Origin: CAYRFQ01 sp964423615
GTDB taxonomy: Bacteria > Planctomycetota > Planctomycetia > Gemmatales > Gemmataceae
Direction of reading: 5' to 3'
Assembly: GCA_964423615.1 (NCBI GenBank)
Contig: CAYRFQ010000005.1
Coordinates: forward strand, 62,001-126,000
Length of the DNA: 64,000 bases
The notes beneath the pieces are model-generated. The model worked only from the letters and a program-made list of their open reading frames with translations, ran no database searches and was not told the origin of the DNA. A program made the translations under genes and the position numbers. This document shows positions 36,074-44,702 of the stretch, piece after piece (the first letter of the stretch is position 1; every line of letters begins with the position of its first letter).

Positions 36074-38521
36074 TTACGTGACAGCTTGCTTCAACCGCGA
36101 CAAACCATCCTGGGCTTGCCCAGCCAGCGGATGATTGGGCCATACCAACACTTGATCGTAACACGCTTTGGCCTTCTTATAATCACCCAAACTTTCGTAA
36201 GCAACGCCGAGCTTGTAGTACGTGTCGCCGCCGCTCTTGTTCGACTTCCGGAATTCAGTGAAGCACTCGATCGCCTTCTCGGGATTGTTGTTGAGGTACA
36301 TGTCTCCGAGAACCCGACACGCCAGGTACCACGAATCTTCTTCGTCCTTCGATGGAAAATGGTCGGGCTTGTTGGTACGAACGTCCTCAAGAACGTCGAT
36401 GGCTTCCTTGTTCTCACCGCGAGCACGTTTGATACGTCCGCGAAGCACACGTACGGTCAAGTTTTCGGGATTCATGACCTGGGCCAACGACAGCAAGTGT
36501 TCGGACCAATCCAAAATAGTCAGGTCGTCTCCTTGTTTATCGAGAAGAAAACGGGATTTCTGCAGGCAATAATCCGTGTCAAACAGTTTCTGCACTTCCT
36601 CGCGACGCTTGCGAAGGTCGTCGGGCATGACTGAGTAATAGTATTTGTCTTTCTTATCAAACAGGTCTTGGTCTTTGCCAAACGTCAGCCCGTGTTCTGT
36701 CTGGAGTAACGCATTCCAGACGTCGCCCTTTTGCTCGTAGAGTTCGGCGAGGATGCGATGGGTCTCGCGACCGTCAACCTTCGCTTCGGCGTACTTGCGG
36801 TACAGTGCAATCGCCCGGTCGAAGTCACCGTCCTCCCGGGCAACCCCCGCAAGCATTTTGACGACTTGAAAATACACGTCCCGCGATCCCTTCGAAAGGT
36901 TCTGCGGGCCGACCTTGTCACCGACTTCTTTGGCTAACTCGTAATGACGCCAAGCCCCTTCCGTGTCGCCGTGTTGGTCACTGATCTTGGCGATATCGAC
37001 GTACAACTTCGGGGCGTTCTCGAGATCTCCACGCGCGGCTATTCGGTAGAACTCAACGGCACGTCGCCATTTCGTGGGGTCGCCCATCATCGCTTTGCCG
37101 AGCTCTTCGGCGTACTTGTGGTCGAACAACACGGCCCCCCCACCTTCCGGGGCGACGAGATCATAGTCGAACTCACGGAGATCCGCGTAGAGCATTCGCT
37201 TCATGGCCCAAGCGGCTTCGTCTTCGGGGTTCGCGGCGAGTTCCCGTTCGACCGCGGCGATGGCTTCCATTTTCTGCTTCGGATTTTGGATCTGCACGCT
37301 ACCGACTCGTTTCTTCATCTCGGGATGGCCAACAAGGGCCAGTTGCCACGCCGAAAACGCCATGACTTGTTGATGTGGATTGTCTGTGCTGTGTTCGGCC
37401 AAGACGGCAGTCAAGCGTTCGGCGGCTTCGTCGAACTTCTTTTCGTGGAGGAAAGCCACCGTCCGCCAATAATCGCAACGGGGTTCCAGTTCGGGATGTT
37501 GTTGGCCAGCGAAGTCCAAGAGTTTGCGAGCCTCGATCAAATCGACCGCGCTCGGTGGTCGGGAAAGCAAAGACCCGGACCGTTGCAAGCAGACTTCGAA
37601 GTCTATGAGCGAAAGCGTCTCAGAGTCCTTCGCCACCTCATCGAAATCCATGAGACGATGGATGTCCCAAAGAGCTTCCTGAGCGAGTTCGCTCTTTTGG
37701 TCGATCTCGGATGCCCGTTGGAGCACCGCCAACGCCAATTTGAACTTGCCGACCGAGCCGTAACACACTCCCCGAATCAGATGCTTGGAAACCCGAACAC
37801 TTGGCAAAATGTTTCGCGTGTAAACATAGTAGAGGGCAATCGGGAAGAGCATGCTCAGGTATTTGAACTCGTTGTCCTGATTACCCTTCCACCAAAAGAA
37901 CCAGAACGCCACCCCAATGACCGAACAAATGGCTGCGATGTCGGACTCGGATTCCTCCGACAAACTCGTGAATGTGAGCAAATAATAGAATGGCAACCCG
38001 AGCAACAAGACGAACGGGATCATTGCTTTGATTTGCGCGGTGAGGTACGTCGGATACGATGTCTCGACAGCGTTGACGACTCCCATCGCCACACCGACCG
38101 TCGCTATGATCAAGACGAACCCGAGCCAGAACCGGATGTAGCGGTGAAATCTCTGAGCAATGTAGAGCAACAACCCGTAAACGGCACCACCGCCAACGCA
38201 CCCACCCAGTAAGGCGTTGTTTGGTTCTCGGTCGAGCGTGAATATCCCGATCATGGCCCCAAGTAACGTCCCAGCGTAGATGGCCCCCGGCGAGTCCAGC
38301 AACACAAAAAGGAAGAAACGCACAGGTTGCCCGAGAAATCGGTGTCCCTCACGGAGTTTCAACGCCGTTGCGAAGAGGAACATCGACACGATGCCAATGC
38401 CCAACACAATACCGACGTGACCGAGTTCGTTCCACGTTGCCGGGGGTTCAAACACCGCCAAATATACAAAAAGGCCGAGCAAGACGCCCTTGAGTAGGAA
38501 TTCAATCTGTTGCCATCGCAT
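36074..38521 (-). CDS. Polytopic membrane protein with large TPR domain
   Basis: 815 residues. Residues about 1-245 hold eight or nine membrane spans (for example LKGVLLGLFVYLAVF, FWLGFVLIIATVGVAMGVV). From about 260 to the end come tetratricopeptide units such as SVGKFKLALAVLQRASEIDQ, GDFDRAIALYRKYAEAKVDG and NPEKAIECFTEFRKSNKSGG and GDYKKAKACYDQVL. The soluble part probably organises a complex at the membrane. No enzymatic motif is seen. Confidence 0.85.
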   Translation of the reverse strand: MRWQQIEFLLKGVLLGLFVYLAVFEPPATWNELGHVGIVLGIGIVSMFLFATALKLREGHRFLGQPVRFFLFVLLDSPGAIYAGTLLGAMIGIFTLDREPNNALLGGCVGGGAVYGLLLYIAQRFHRYIRFWLGFVLIIATVGVAMGVVNAVETSYPTYLTAQIKAMIPFVLLLGLPFYYLLTFTSLSEESESDIAAICSVIGVAFWFFWWKGNQDNEFKYLSMLFPIALYYVYTRNILPSVRVSKHLIRGVCYGSVGKFKLALAVLQRASEIDQKSELAQEALWDIHRLMDFDEVAKDSETLSLIDFEVCLQRSGSLLSRPPSAVDLIEARKLLDFAGQQHPELEPRCDYWRTVAFLHEKKFDEAAERLTAVLAEHSTDNPHQQVMAFSAWQLALVGHPEMKKRVGSVQIQNPKQKMEAIAAVERELAANPEDEAAWAMKRMLYADLREFDYDLVAPEGGGAVLFDHKYAEELGKAMMGDPTKWRRAVEFYRIAARGDLENAPKLYVDIAKISDQHGDTEGAWRHYELAKEVGDKVGPQNLSKGSRDVYFQVVKMLAGVAREDGDFDRAIALYRKYAEAKVDGRETHRILAELYEQKGDVWNALLQTEHGLTFGKDQDLFDKKDKYYYSVMPDDLRKRREEVQKLFDTDYCLQKSRFLLDKQGDDLTILDWSEHLLSLAQVMNPENLTVRVLRGRIKRARGENKEAIDVLEDVRTNKPDHFPSKDEEDSWYLACRVLGDMYLNNNPEKAIECFTEFRKSNKSGGDTYYKLGVAYESLGDYKKAKACYDQVLVWPNHPLAGQAQDGLSRLKQAVT

Positions 38522-38770
38522 GATTCGTGATGCCCTGGCTTGTTGGAGTCAGATGTTCGGTTTGCACATTCGAGAGCCGTGGATTTTCCCCAGATGCTGC
38601 CGCAAAATTTACGTATTTGGACAATCATTGACGAGCACTCGCGACACTCTCGAAACCTCATTATACCGAGTTCAGGACGTGAAAACTCGTCTTGTCAGTC
38701 CCGTTTCTTATACTTCAACAAAAGAGGTCTTCCACCGTCACGTACCGTTGCTCCCAAGGAGGCGTCTCCC

Positions 38771-39154
38771 ATGCCCACGTTGATCGAACGTCCCACGACC
38801 ATCGAAGCCGCCGGCAACAAGCCCAAGATCATCGAGGAATACGTTGGCCGCGTGAATTCTCGCGAAGAGTCCTTGAGCATCGCCCACATGCGAAGTCCGG
38901 GTGGATGGGTCGAACCCGGACAGACCCCCGAATTCGACGAGTACACCGTCGTCTTGAAGGGCATGTTACGTGTGACGTACAAGGGCGGGAGTATTGACGT
39001 GCAAGCCGGACAGGCTGTGCTCGCTCATCGAGAAGAGTGGGTGCAATACAGCACGCCCGAAACCGAAGGGGCAGAATACATCGCCGTTTGTCTTCCGGCT
39101 TTTTCGCCCGAAACGGTCCATCGTGATGATGAGGACGTAGAAGGGGAAGAGTGA
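38771..39154 (+). CDS. Small cupin-domain protein
   Basis: 127 residues from ATG 38771, with AAGGAGG at 38756-38762. The cupin core is GWVEPGQTPEFDEYTVVLKG followed by GQAVLAHREEWVQYS, and the tail is acidic (HRDDEDVEGEE). The first motif keeps Glu and lacks the usual double His, so metal binding is uncertain. It is probably a small-molecule binder or isomerase. Confidence 0.82.
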   Translation: MPTLIERPTTIEAAGNKPKIIEEYVGRVNSREESLSIAHMRSPGGWVEPGQTPEFDEYTVVLKGMLRVTYKGGSIDVQAGQAVLAHREEWVQYSTPETEGAEYIAVCLPAFSPETVHRDDEDVEGEE

Positions 39155-39269
39155 GGATAGGTAAGGTGTCACAAGCACACGCGTAGCCAAGCGATGACAC
39201 AGCATTTCTTTGTAGGTGTCCCGTCGGCGTAGGGGAGAACTCGCCAATCACACCCTTCTACAAACACAC

Positions 39270-39554
39270 CTACCGAGTCTCCGGCAACTCATGCGTGTAC
39301 GGCACGTCCCACAACCGGTGATCAAGGTTGATCACCAATCGGTCGCCGAGTTTATTGACGATGCAATGCTCACCGGGGCCATTCCGCACGAATCGCCCCC
39401 AATCGGTATCGTCACCACATCGAGTGACAAAATACGAGTCCGTCAATATCACATCGTTGATTCCGTTACGTTCCGCGAACGTTCCCACCAAACCCCAACC
39501 GTGGGACAAGATGAACAGATACCGAGTGCCGACTTCGTACATTTCGATAGCCAT
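39270..39554 (-). CDS. Small hypothetical protein, paired with a TIGR02996-domain gene
   Basis: 94 residues (MAIEMYEVGTRYLFILSHGW start). It has the look of a compact folded protein with many aromatics, Asp and Cys (CGDDTDWGRF, PGEHCIVNKLGDRLVINLDH). The start lies 15 nt after the stop of the upstream gene, so the two are probably one transcript. No family is recognised. Confidence 0.6.
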   Translation of the reverse strand: MAIEMYEVGTRYLFILSHGWGLVGTFAERNGINDVILTDSYFVTRCGDDTDWGRFVRNGPGEHCIVNKLGDRLVINLDHRLWDVPYTHELPETR

Positions 39555-39569
39555 TGTTGAGCGATCTCA

Positions 39570-40010
39570 CTAGAATCCAGCCCTGTGTTCTAAACCTTCA
39601 GGCCCCTCATCGGTATGCTCAAATCCAACTCCAGAACCGGTATATTGTCGCTTTGTCGTCCAAAGCCAACTACCGTTACTCCACTCTTTGTAGGAACGTA
39701 CCAACACTTCTACCAGAAGATCATGGTACGGAGCCGAACTCGCAGCATGGACCCAATCTGTCCCGGATGAGCTCATACCAGTTCCGGCCCTAGCAAACCC
39801 ATACCCCTGACCTTCTCGGTAGTCTTCCCCGTGTCCTGGGACTCCCCATTGGTAGACGCTCTTCCCTACTCTCTTCCGAATCCGAATCGCATTCGCTGCA
39901 AGGGCCTGTTCCTGTTCCTCGAGATAATCCGCATAGATCAACACGAGCGAAACATCACACGGATTCTCGCGGATCGCTCGCAGGAGTTGTTCACCTTGAG
40001 GATCACTCAC
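39570..40010 (-). CDS. Protein with N-terminal TIGR02996-like domain (GTG start)
   Basis: 146 residues from GTG 40010, with GGGAG about 9 nt upstream. The N-terminus (LLRAIRENPCDVSLVLIYADYLEEQ) is the repeat-companion domain common in Gemmata proteins. The remainder is Gly/Ser/Trp-rich (WGVPGHGEDYREGQGYGF) and unrecognised. First of a likely two-gene unit with the protein downstream. Confidence 0.7.
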   Translation of the reverse strand: MSDPQGEQLLRAIRENPCDVSLVLIYADYLEEQEQALAANAIRIRKRVGKSVYQWGVPGHGEDYREGQGYGFARAGTGMSSSGTDWVHAASSAPYHDLLVEVLVRSYKEWSNGSWLWTTKRQYTGSGVGFEHTDEGPEGLEHRAGF

Positions 40011-40074
40011 GCGTCGGTCTCCCTTTTGGCACCTTTAGCCACGCTACATCGAACACTTCGTCGGACGTCGTTTG

Positions 40075-41442
40075 TTACTTCAAGTCCAACAGCGACAATA
40101 ATTCTCCGGCTTTCGACAACTCATCCAGGTTCCAGCAGGCTTGTAGAATCGCATCCGCTTTGTCCTTGCCGTAGCGAGGCTCGGCCATCGTACGGAATTT
40201 TTTCTCGACTTCTTCGTCCGTCATGGGATTGCGGGCATGCCCCCGCGGATACGAGACCTCTTTGATGTGTTGAGCACCGTCGTCCATCGTGATCGTGATT
40301 CGGTTCGGAATCCCTTCCGGATAACCCTTGTTGATCTCCGCATCGCGATGGATTGTCACCTTCGCAACGAGATCGAGCAGTTTCTCGTCGGCTAACCGCT
40401 CCGGCGAAAACTGTTCGAGGGTCACGTCACCATCGACCAGAGCAACGGCCGTGCAATACGGTAGGCTATGATCGGCAGTCTCACGCGTCTTTGGGCGCCA
40501 CTTCTCGGGGTCTTTGCCGATGATGTCGGCAGCGGCGTCGAACGTATGGATGTCGATGGATTGAACCTGACTCACGTCACCGACCGCATCACGCATTTGC
40601 AAAGCCGCGTCGATGGCGCTCTGAGAATGGTATTCTGCTGGCCAGAACTTGATATACGTTTCGGTGATCATGAACGGATTAGTCTTGTCCCCGAGAGGCG
40701 CTAATTCGAACGATTCGCGGGTGACCAAGTTAAAGAAGCCGAGTTCGCCTTCAAAAATCGGAGCCGGGCCGGTCATTCCTTCCGACGCCAACACGGCAGC
40801 GAAGACGCCGCCCCTCGCGGCGTTCGCGAACGCGCAGCCTTTCCACATGCTCAGTTCGCCAGACCGGGTTTGGCGGAGGGCAACATTACAAACCCCCGCA
40901 ATTCCCAGAGCGTGTGTTGTCCGCGTCTCGTCGAGCCCAAGCAACCGACACGCTGCGGCACAACTCGAAAGGGCTCCATAAGTGACGTGGTCCACGCCGT
41001 GCTTGCGAAGGCTCGAGGCATCGCAGAAGCGACACTGCAATTCATAGGCGATGGCCGAAGCAACGATCATCTCCTGACCCGTCGAACCAACCATGTCACC
41101 GACCGAAAGAACGGCCGCCAGGTTGTCGCTGGGGTGAGCTGGTTCGAGTGACAGATAGGTGTCATTATAATCGAGATAGCGAATCAACAAACCGTTAACG
41201 AACGTAGCCCAATCGACGCTACTACGTCCACCACCGATCATTCCCGAACCGGGGTCGCCTTGGACACGCTCAGCACATCGCTTGGCGATGGCGTACGCAT
41301 CAGCGTCCATGGCACCGGCAGCCGTCGCGAAGGAATCGATGAATCGTCGTTTTACCTCGTGGACGACTGGCGTCGGAAGATCCTCAAACTTGAGGTGCTG
41401 GGTGTATTGCGCGAGTTTATTCGCTAGTGGTTGTTGCGTCAT
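40075..41442 (-). CDS. MmgE/PrpD family protein
   Basis: 455 residues, the usual family length. Motifs: EVKRRFIDSFATAAGAMDAD, ARRLGLD-type helices (ACRLLGLDETRTTHALGIAG), MWKGCAFANAARGGVFAAVLA, and YIKFWPAEYHSQSAIDAALQ. Relatives include 2-methylcitrate dehydratase and cis-aconitate decarboxylase; which reaction applies cannot be told, as no prp genes are nearby. It is cytoplasmic. Confidence 0.92.
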   Translation of the reverse strand: MTQQPLANKLAQYTQHLKFEDLPTPVVHEVKRRFIDSFATAAGAMDADAYAIAKRCAERVQGDPGSGMIGGGRSSVDWATFVNGLLIRYLDYNDTYLSLEPAHPSDNLAAVLSVGDMVGSTGQEMIVASAIAYELQCRFCDASSLRKHGVDHVTYGALSSCAAACRLLGLDETRTTHALGIAGVCNVALRQTRSGELSMWKGCAFANAARGGVFAAVLASEGMTGPAPIFEGELGFFNLVTRESFELAPLGDKTNPFMITETYIKFWPAEYHSQSAIDAALQMRDAVGDVSQVQSIDIHTFDAAADIIGKDPEKWRPKTRETADHSLPYCTAVALVDGDVTLEQFSPERLADEKLLDLVAKVTIHRDAEINKGYPEGIPNRITITMDDGAQHIKEVSYPRGHARNPMTDEEVEKKFRTMAEPRYGKDKADAILQACWNLDELSKAGELLSLLDLK

Positions 41443-41540
41443 GGGGGACTCACCAAAAGAGAGGGGATGAAGCTCGGAACCTCGATCACGGAGATTGTAG
41501 AGGATTATGAAGAAATGTCCGTTCCGAGGATAACCGGAGG

Positions 41541-42716
41541 CTACTCCACCCGCTCAATCACCAACAACGTCAGGTCGTCGGGAGCGGTTTGTTCGCCGAA
41601 CACATCTTTCGCGACCTGTTGGACGAATTCCTGGACCGGAAGTCGTTTATGGGCGTCGGCGCAAGCCAGCAGGCTAGCTCCCCCTTTGGGATGATCACGA
41701 AAACTGGCGTTCTCCGTTCCGTCGGTGCAAATCAGCAGTTTATCCCCCGGTTCCAACCTATGGGATTGAATCGTATATTTCGTCCGGAAAACCCCCAGCA
41801 GTGTTCCCTCGACCTGACACAGCTGGGGTGAGCCGTTCGGCCTGACGAGGACCGGGTGCGGATGGCCAGCCCGTGAGAATTCCAACGTGCCATCGACGTA
41901 GTTGTATTTTGCGTAGACCATCGTGATGAAGGGATTGTCCGAGAGGTCTTGATCGATCATGTCCTGGTTGAGGTTATCAAGGACCTCGTTCGGCGGCAAA
42001 AGTCGGTAGCTATGACCGTTAATCTCTTTTGGTCGTATTCTCTCTTTCACGAAGATCGTCAGTAAACTCGCAGGGACGCCGTGGCCCATAGCGTCCGCCA
42101 CATAAAACCCGAGGTGTCGTTCGTCGAGTCGGAAAACGTCGTAAAAATCACCCCCCACGCGGCCACAAGGCTTGTAAAAGACCCCAAACCGGACTTGGGG
42201 GAGTTCGGGCAGTTTTTGAGGTAGAAAACTGGTCTGGATGCGTGCGGCCAACTCCAGTTCGAAATTCATCTGTTGATAAACATTTTGGAGACGTTTGTTG
42301 ATACGATTGACTTCGGCGGTCTTTTCGAGAAGTCGATCGTGTCGAGCCTTGATGGTTGCAAACGCCTGAATTTGCGAGAGGAACTCTTGGGGCGAGAAAG
42401 GCCTGAGCAGATACATGTTCGCCCCGCTTTCCAACATGCCCAGGCGAGCCGTCGGCGTCGAATCATTACAAATGTACAAAATCGGGACGAACGCTTCTCC
42501 CAATCTTCGACGTGCTGCGCGACACAGTTGTTGCCCCATCTCGTTCTTCGAGCCTGCGTCCACGACTAACAAGTCATAACTCTTGACGTCCTGCCCGTCG
42601 AGTTCGGTCAATGGGACGCGACTGACTTCGTGACCCGCCTCCTCCAACAGCAGTAGCAAATCACACGAACCGAGATCATCACTCCAGAGAAATATCTGCA
42701 ACCGTGTCCTTACCAT
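41541..42716 (-). CDS. Response-regulator-like receiver fused to PP2C (SpoIIE/RsbU type) phosphatase
   Basis: 391 residues from ATG 42716, with AAGGAG 7 nt upstream. Residues about 1-120 form a receiver-like domain, with SDD at the acidic pocket and LLVVDAG as the likely phospho-Asp strand; the conserved Lys is replaced by Arg in YLLRPFSP. A coiled-coil linker follows, then a PP2C domain with GRVGGDFYDVF, YVADAMGHGVPASLL, FSRAGHPHPVL and TAPDDLTLLV, whose Asp residues bind Mn/Mg. It probably controls anti-sigma partner switching or general signalling. No partner genes adjoin. Confidence 0.92.
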   Translation of the reverse strand: MVRTRLQIFLWSDDLGSCDLLLLLEEAGHEVSRVPLTELDGQDVKSYDLLVVDAGSKNEMGQQLCRAARRRLGEAFVPILYICNDSTPTARLGMLESGANMYLLRPFSPQEFLSQIQAFATIKARHDRLLEKTAEVNRINKRLQNVYQQMNFELELAARIQTSFLPQKLPELPQVRFGVFYKPCGRVGGDFYDVFRLDERHLGFYVADAMGHGVPASLLTIFVKERIRPKEINGHSYRLLPPNEVLDNLNQDMIDQDLSDNPFITMVYAKYNYVDGTLEFSRAGHPHPVLVRPNGSPQLCQVEGTLLGVFRTKYTIQSHRLEPGDKLLICTDGTENASFRDHPKGGASLLACADAHKRLPVQEFVQQVAKDVFGEQTAPDDLTLLVIERVE

Positions 42717-42877
42717 ACTGCAACTCCTTCGTGCCACACAGTATACGGAGTTAGTCTTCTATTGGTACTGGGAAATGGTGGCTGCCCAGCGCAGTGAAAC
42801 CAAACCCTGTGGATATATGCAACCCCCCACGCTATGGATTAGATACAAGACTTAGCCAACCATAAAGGAGACTCAAC

Positions 42878-43201
42878 ATGCCATCGGAAGCAAAGAACCG
42901 ACTCGATACACTACACCACATCGCCATTCCTGTCGACGACGTCGGCAAGGCGGTAGACTGGTACACCCAGACTTTCCGGTGTACGATCGACTATCAAGAC
43001 GAGACCTGGGCATTGCTTGGATTCGACAACATCAAGATGGCACTTGTCATACCCGAACAACATCCAGCACACGTCGCTTTCGTCCATCCCGAAGCAGAGA
43101 GTTTTGGAGAACTCAAGCCGCATCGAGACGGGACACGCTCGATCTATATCAATGACACTGCCGGGAACGCCGTGGAAATCATGTCGACGGATGGTGTCTG
43201 A
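42878..43201 (+). CDS. VOC-family protein
   Basis: 107 residues with AAAGGAG at 42864-42870. DTLHHIAIPVDDVGKAVDWY opens the fold and TAGNAVEIMSTDGV closes it with the metal-ligand Glu. A His in HHIAI would be the first ligand. The second module is partly shortened. The substrate is unknown. The flavin oxidoreductase gene starts 19 nt downstream. Confidence 0.85.
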   Translation: MPSEAKNRLDTLHHIAIPVDDVGKAVDWYTQTFRCTIDYQDETWALLGFDNIKMALVIPEQHPAHVAFVHPEAESFGELKPHRDGTRSIYINDTAGNAVEIMSTDGV

Positions 43202-43219
43202 GCCGGAAAGAGTTGAGCC

Positions 43220-44470
43220 ATGAGTAATGATGTCGATGTCGTCATAGTCGGTGGTGGTTTAACTGGATTGGCTTGTGCGCTTTCCTTGCAAGAGTGGAAT
43301 GTCCCGTTCCTGCTTTTGGAGGCCCAAGATGCCGTCGGAGGTCGTGTCCGGACGGACAAGGTCGAAGGGTTTCTCCTCGACCGTGGTTTTCAAGTCTTGC
43401 TCACTGCCTACCCTGAATCGCAACGAGTGCTCGACTACGACGCGCTCGACCTCAAGCCGTTCTATCCGGGAGCACTAGTCCGCATCGAGGGCAAATTCCA
43501 TCGCGTAGCCGACTTCTGGCGAAAACCCATCGCCGGACTGGGAACGTTGTTCGCCCCCGTAGGCACTTTGATCGACAAAATTCGTGTGAATAATCTACGA
43601 AGTCGTGTCCGAAAACATTCGATCGAAGAACTTTTCTCGTTCCCCGAAACAACAACGCTGGAACACCTTCGATCGTTTGGGTTTTCCGAACGGATGATCG
43701 AACGTTTCTTTCGCCCCTTCTTCAGCGGCATCTTTCTCGAAGAGGCACTCAACACTTCAAGCCGAATGTTCGATTTCGTCTTCCGCATGTTTTCCGACGG
43801 TGACACAAGCATTCCGAGCCAGGGGATGCAAACCATGCCCGAACAGATGGCTGCGAAACTACCACCCACCAGCATCCGAACCCAGGCTCGGGTTTCGAAA
43901 GTCGAGGAACAAGGGATGGTTCACCTCGAAAACGGGGAAACGATCCAAGCAAAAGCCGTCGTGGTCGCGACTGATGCTGCCGCCGTCCCGGAGTTGGTCC
44001 ATGGCTTTTCGTCACCAGAGTGGAAAAGTGTTTGTTGTGTTTATTACGCTGCGGAAAAATCTCCGGTGGTCGAACCCGTCTTGGTCCTCAATGCCGAAGG
44101 CCGTGGACCAGTCAATAACTTTTCTGTCCTGAGCGACGTTGCTTCATCCTACGCACCTCCAGGTTCGGCTCTCCTGTCGGCTTCCGTGCTGGGCAACCCG
44201 GACCAATCAGACGAGCAGTTGGAAATGTCCGTGCGAGACCACTTGCGTGAGTGGTACGGTCCAACTGTATCGAACTGGCGGCACCTACGTACTTACCGCA
44301 TCCAACACGCACTGCCCGACCAAACACCTCCAGCGTTGCAGGACCCAGAACGCCCCGTCCAGCTGCGCCCAGGTCTCTACCTGTGTGGGGATCATCGAGA
44401 TAATGCGTCGATCAACGGCGCGATGGTCTCAGGACGTCGAACGGCAGAAATTCTGTTGAAACAACTCTGA
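43220..44470 (+). CDS. FAD-dependent amine-oxidase/phytoene-desaturase-like oxidoreductase
   Basis: 416 residues. The N-terminal dinucleotide fold is complete (VVIVGGGLTGLACALSLQE), followed by VGGRVRTD and FLLDRGFQVLL, as in the amine oxidase family. The C-terminal FAD motif is GLYLCGDHRDNASINGAMVS. Relatives act on carotenoids or polyamines, but the substrate cannot be told. It shares its strand and short spacing with the preceding VOC gene. Confidence 0.9.
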   Translation: MSNDVDVVIVGGGLTGLACALSLQEWNVPFLLLEAQDAVGGRVRTDKVEGFLLDRGFQVLLTAYPESQRVLDYDALDLKPFYPGALVRIEGKFHRVADFWRKPIAGLGTLFAPVGTLIDKIRVNNLRSRVRKHSIEELFSFPETTTLEHLRSFGFSERMIERFFRPFFSGIFLEEALNTSSRMFDFVFRMFSDGDTSIPSQGMQTMPEQMAAKLPPTSIRTQARVSKVEEQGMVHLENGETIQAKAVVVATDAAAVPELVHGFSSPEWKSVCCVYYAAEKSPVVEPVLVLNAEGRGPVNNFSVLSDVASSYAPPGSALLSASVLGNPDQSDEQLEMSVRDHLREWYGPTVSNWRHLRTYRIQHALPDQTPPALQDPERPVQLRPGLYLCGDHRDNASINGAMVSGRRTAEILLKQL

Positions 44471-44702
44471 GATGTTGCCCACGGTCCACAACCAGGCAAC
44501 TGGTCGTTGGTGCTGTCCTGGATGATGAGAGTCGTGCTTAGACAGGTTCTCAAACTATCCAACAGAGCCTCACCTCTCCTTTCTCGAAACAACAGTTGCG
44601 ACGACCGACCCCACTGACCTACAATATCAGCTATCGATTTGTAAACTTTCCGAGCCGCTGGGCTCTGAACACCTGTCTCCCTACACAGAGAGGCTGCGCC
44701 GA

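Noticed and set aside
36944..38212. Plus-strand open frame of 422 codons opposite the membrane-TPR gene
   Set aside because: The minus strand shows membrane spans and TPR units over the same bases.
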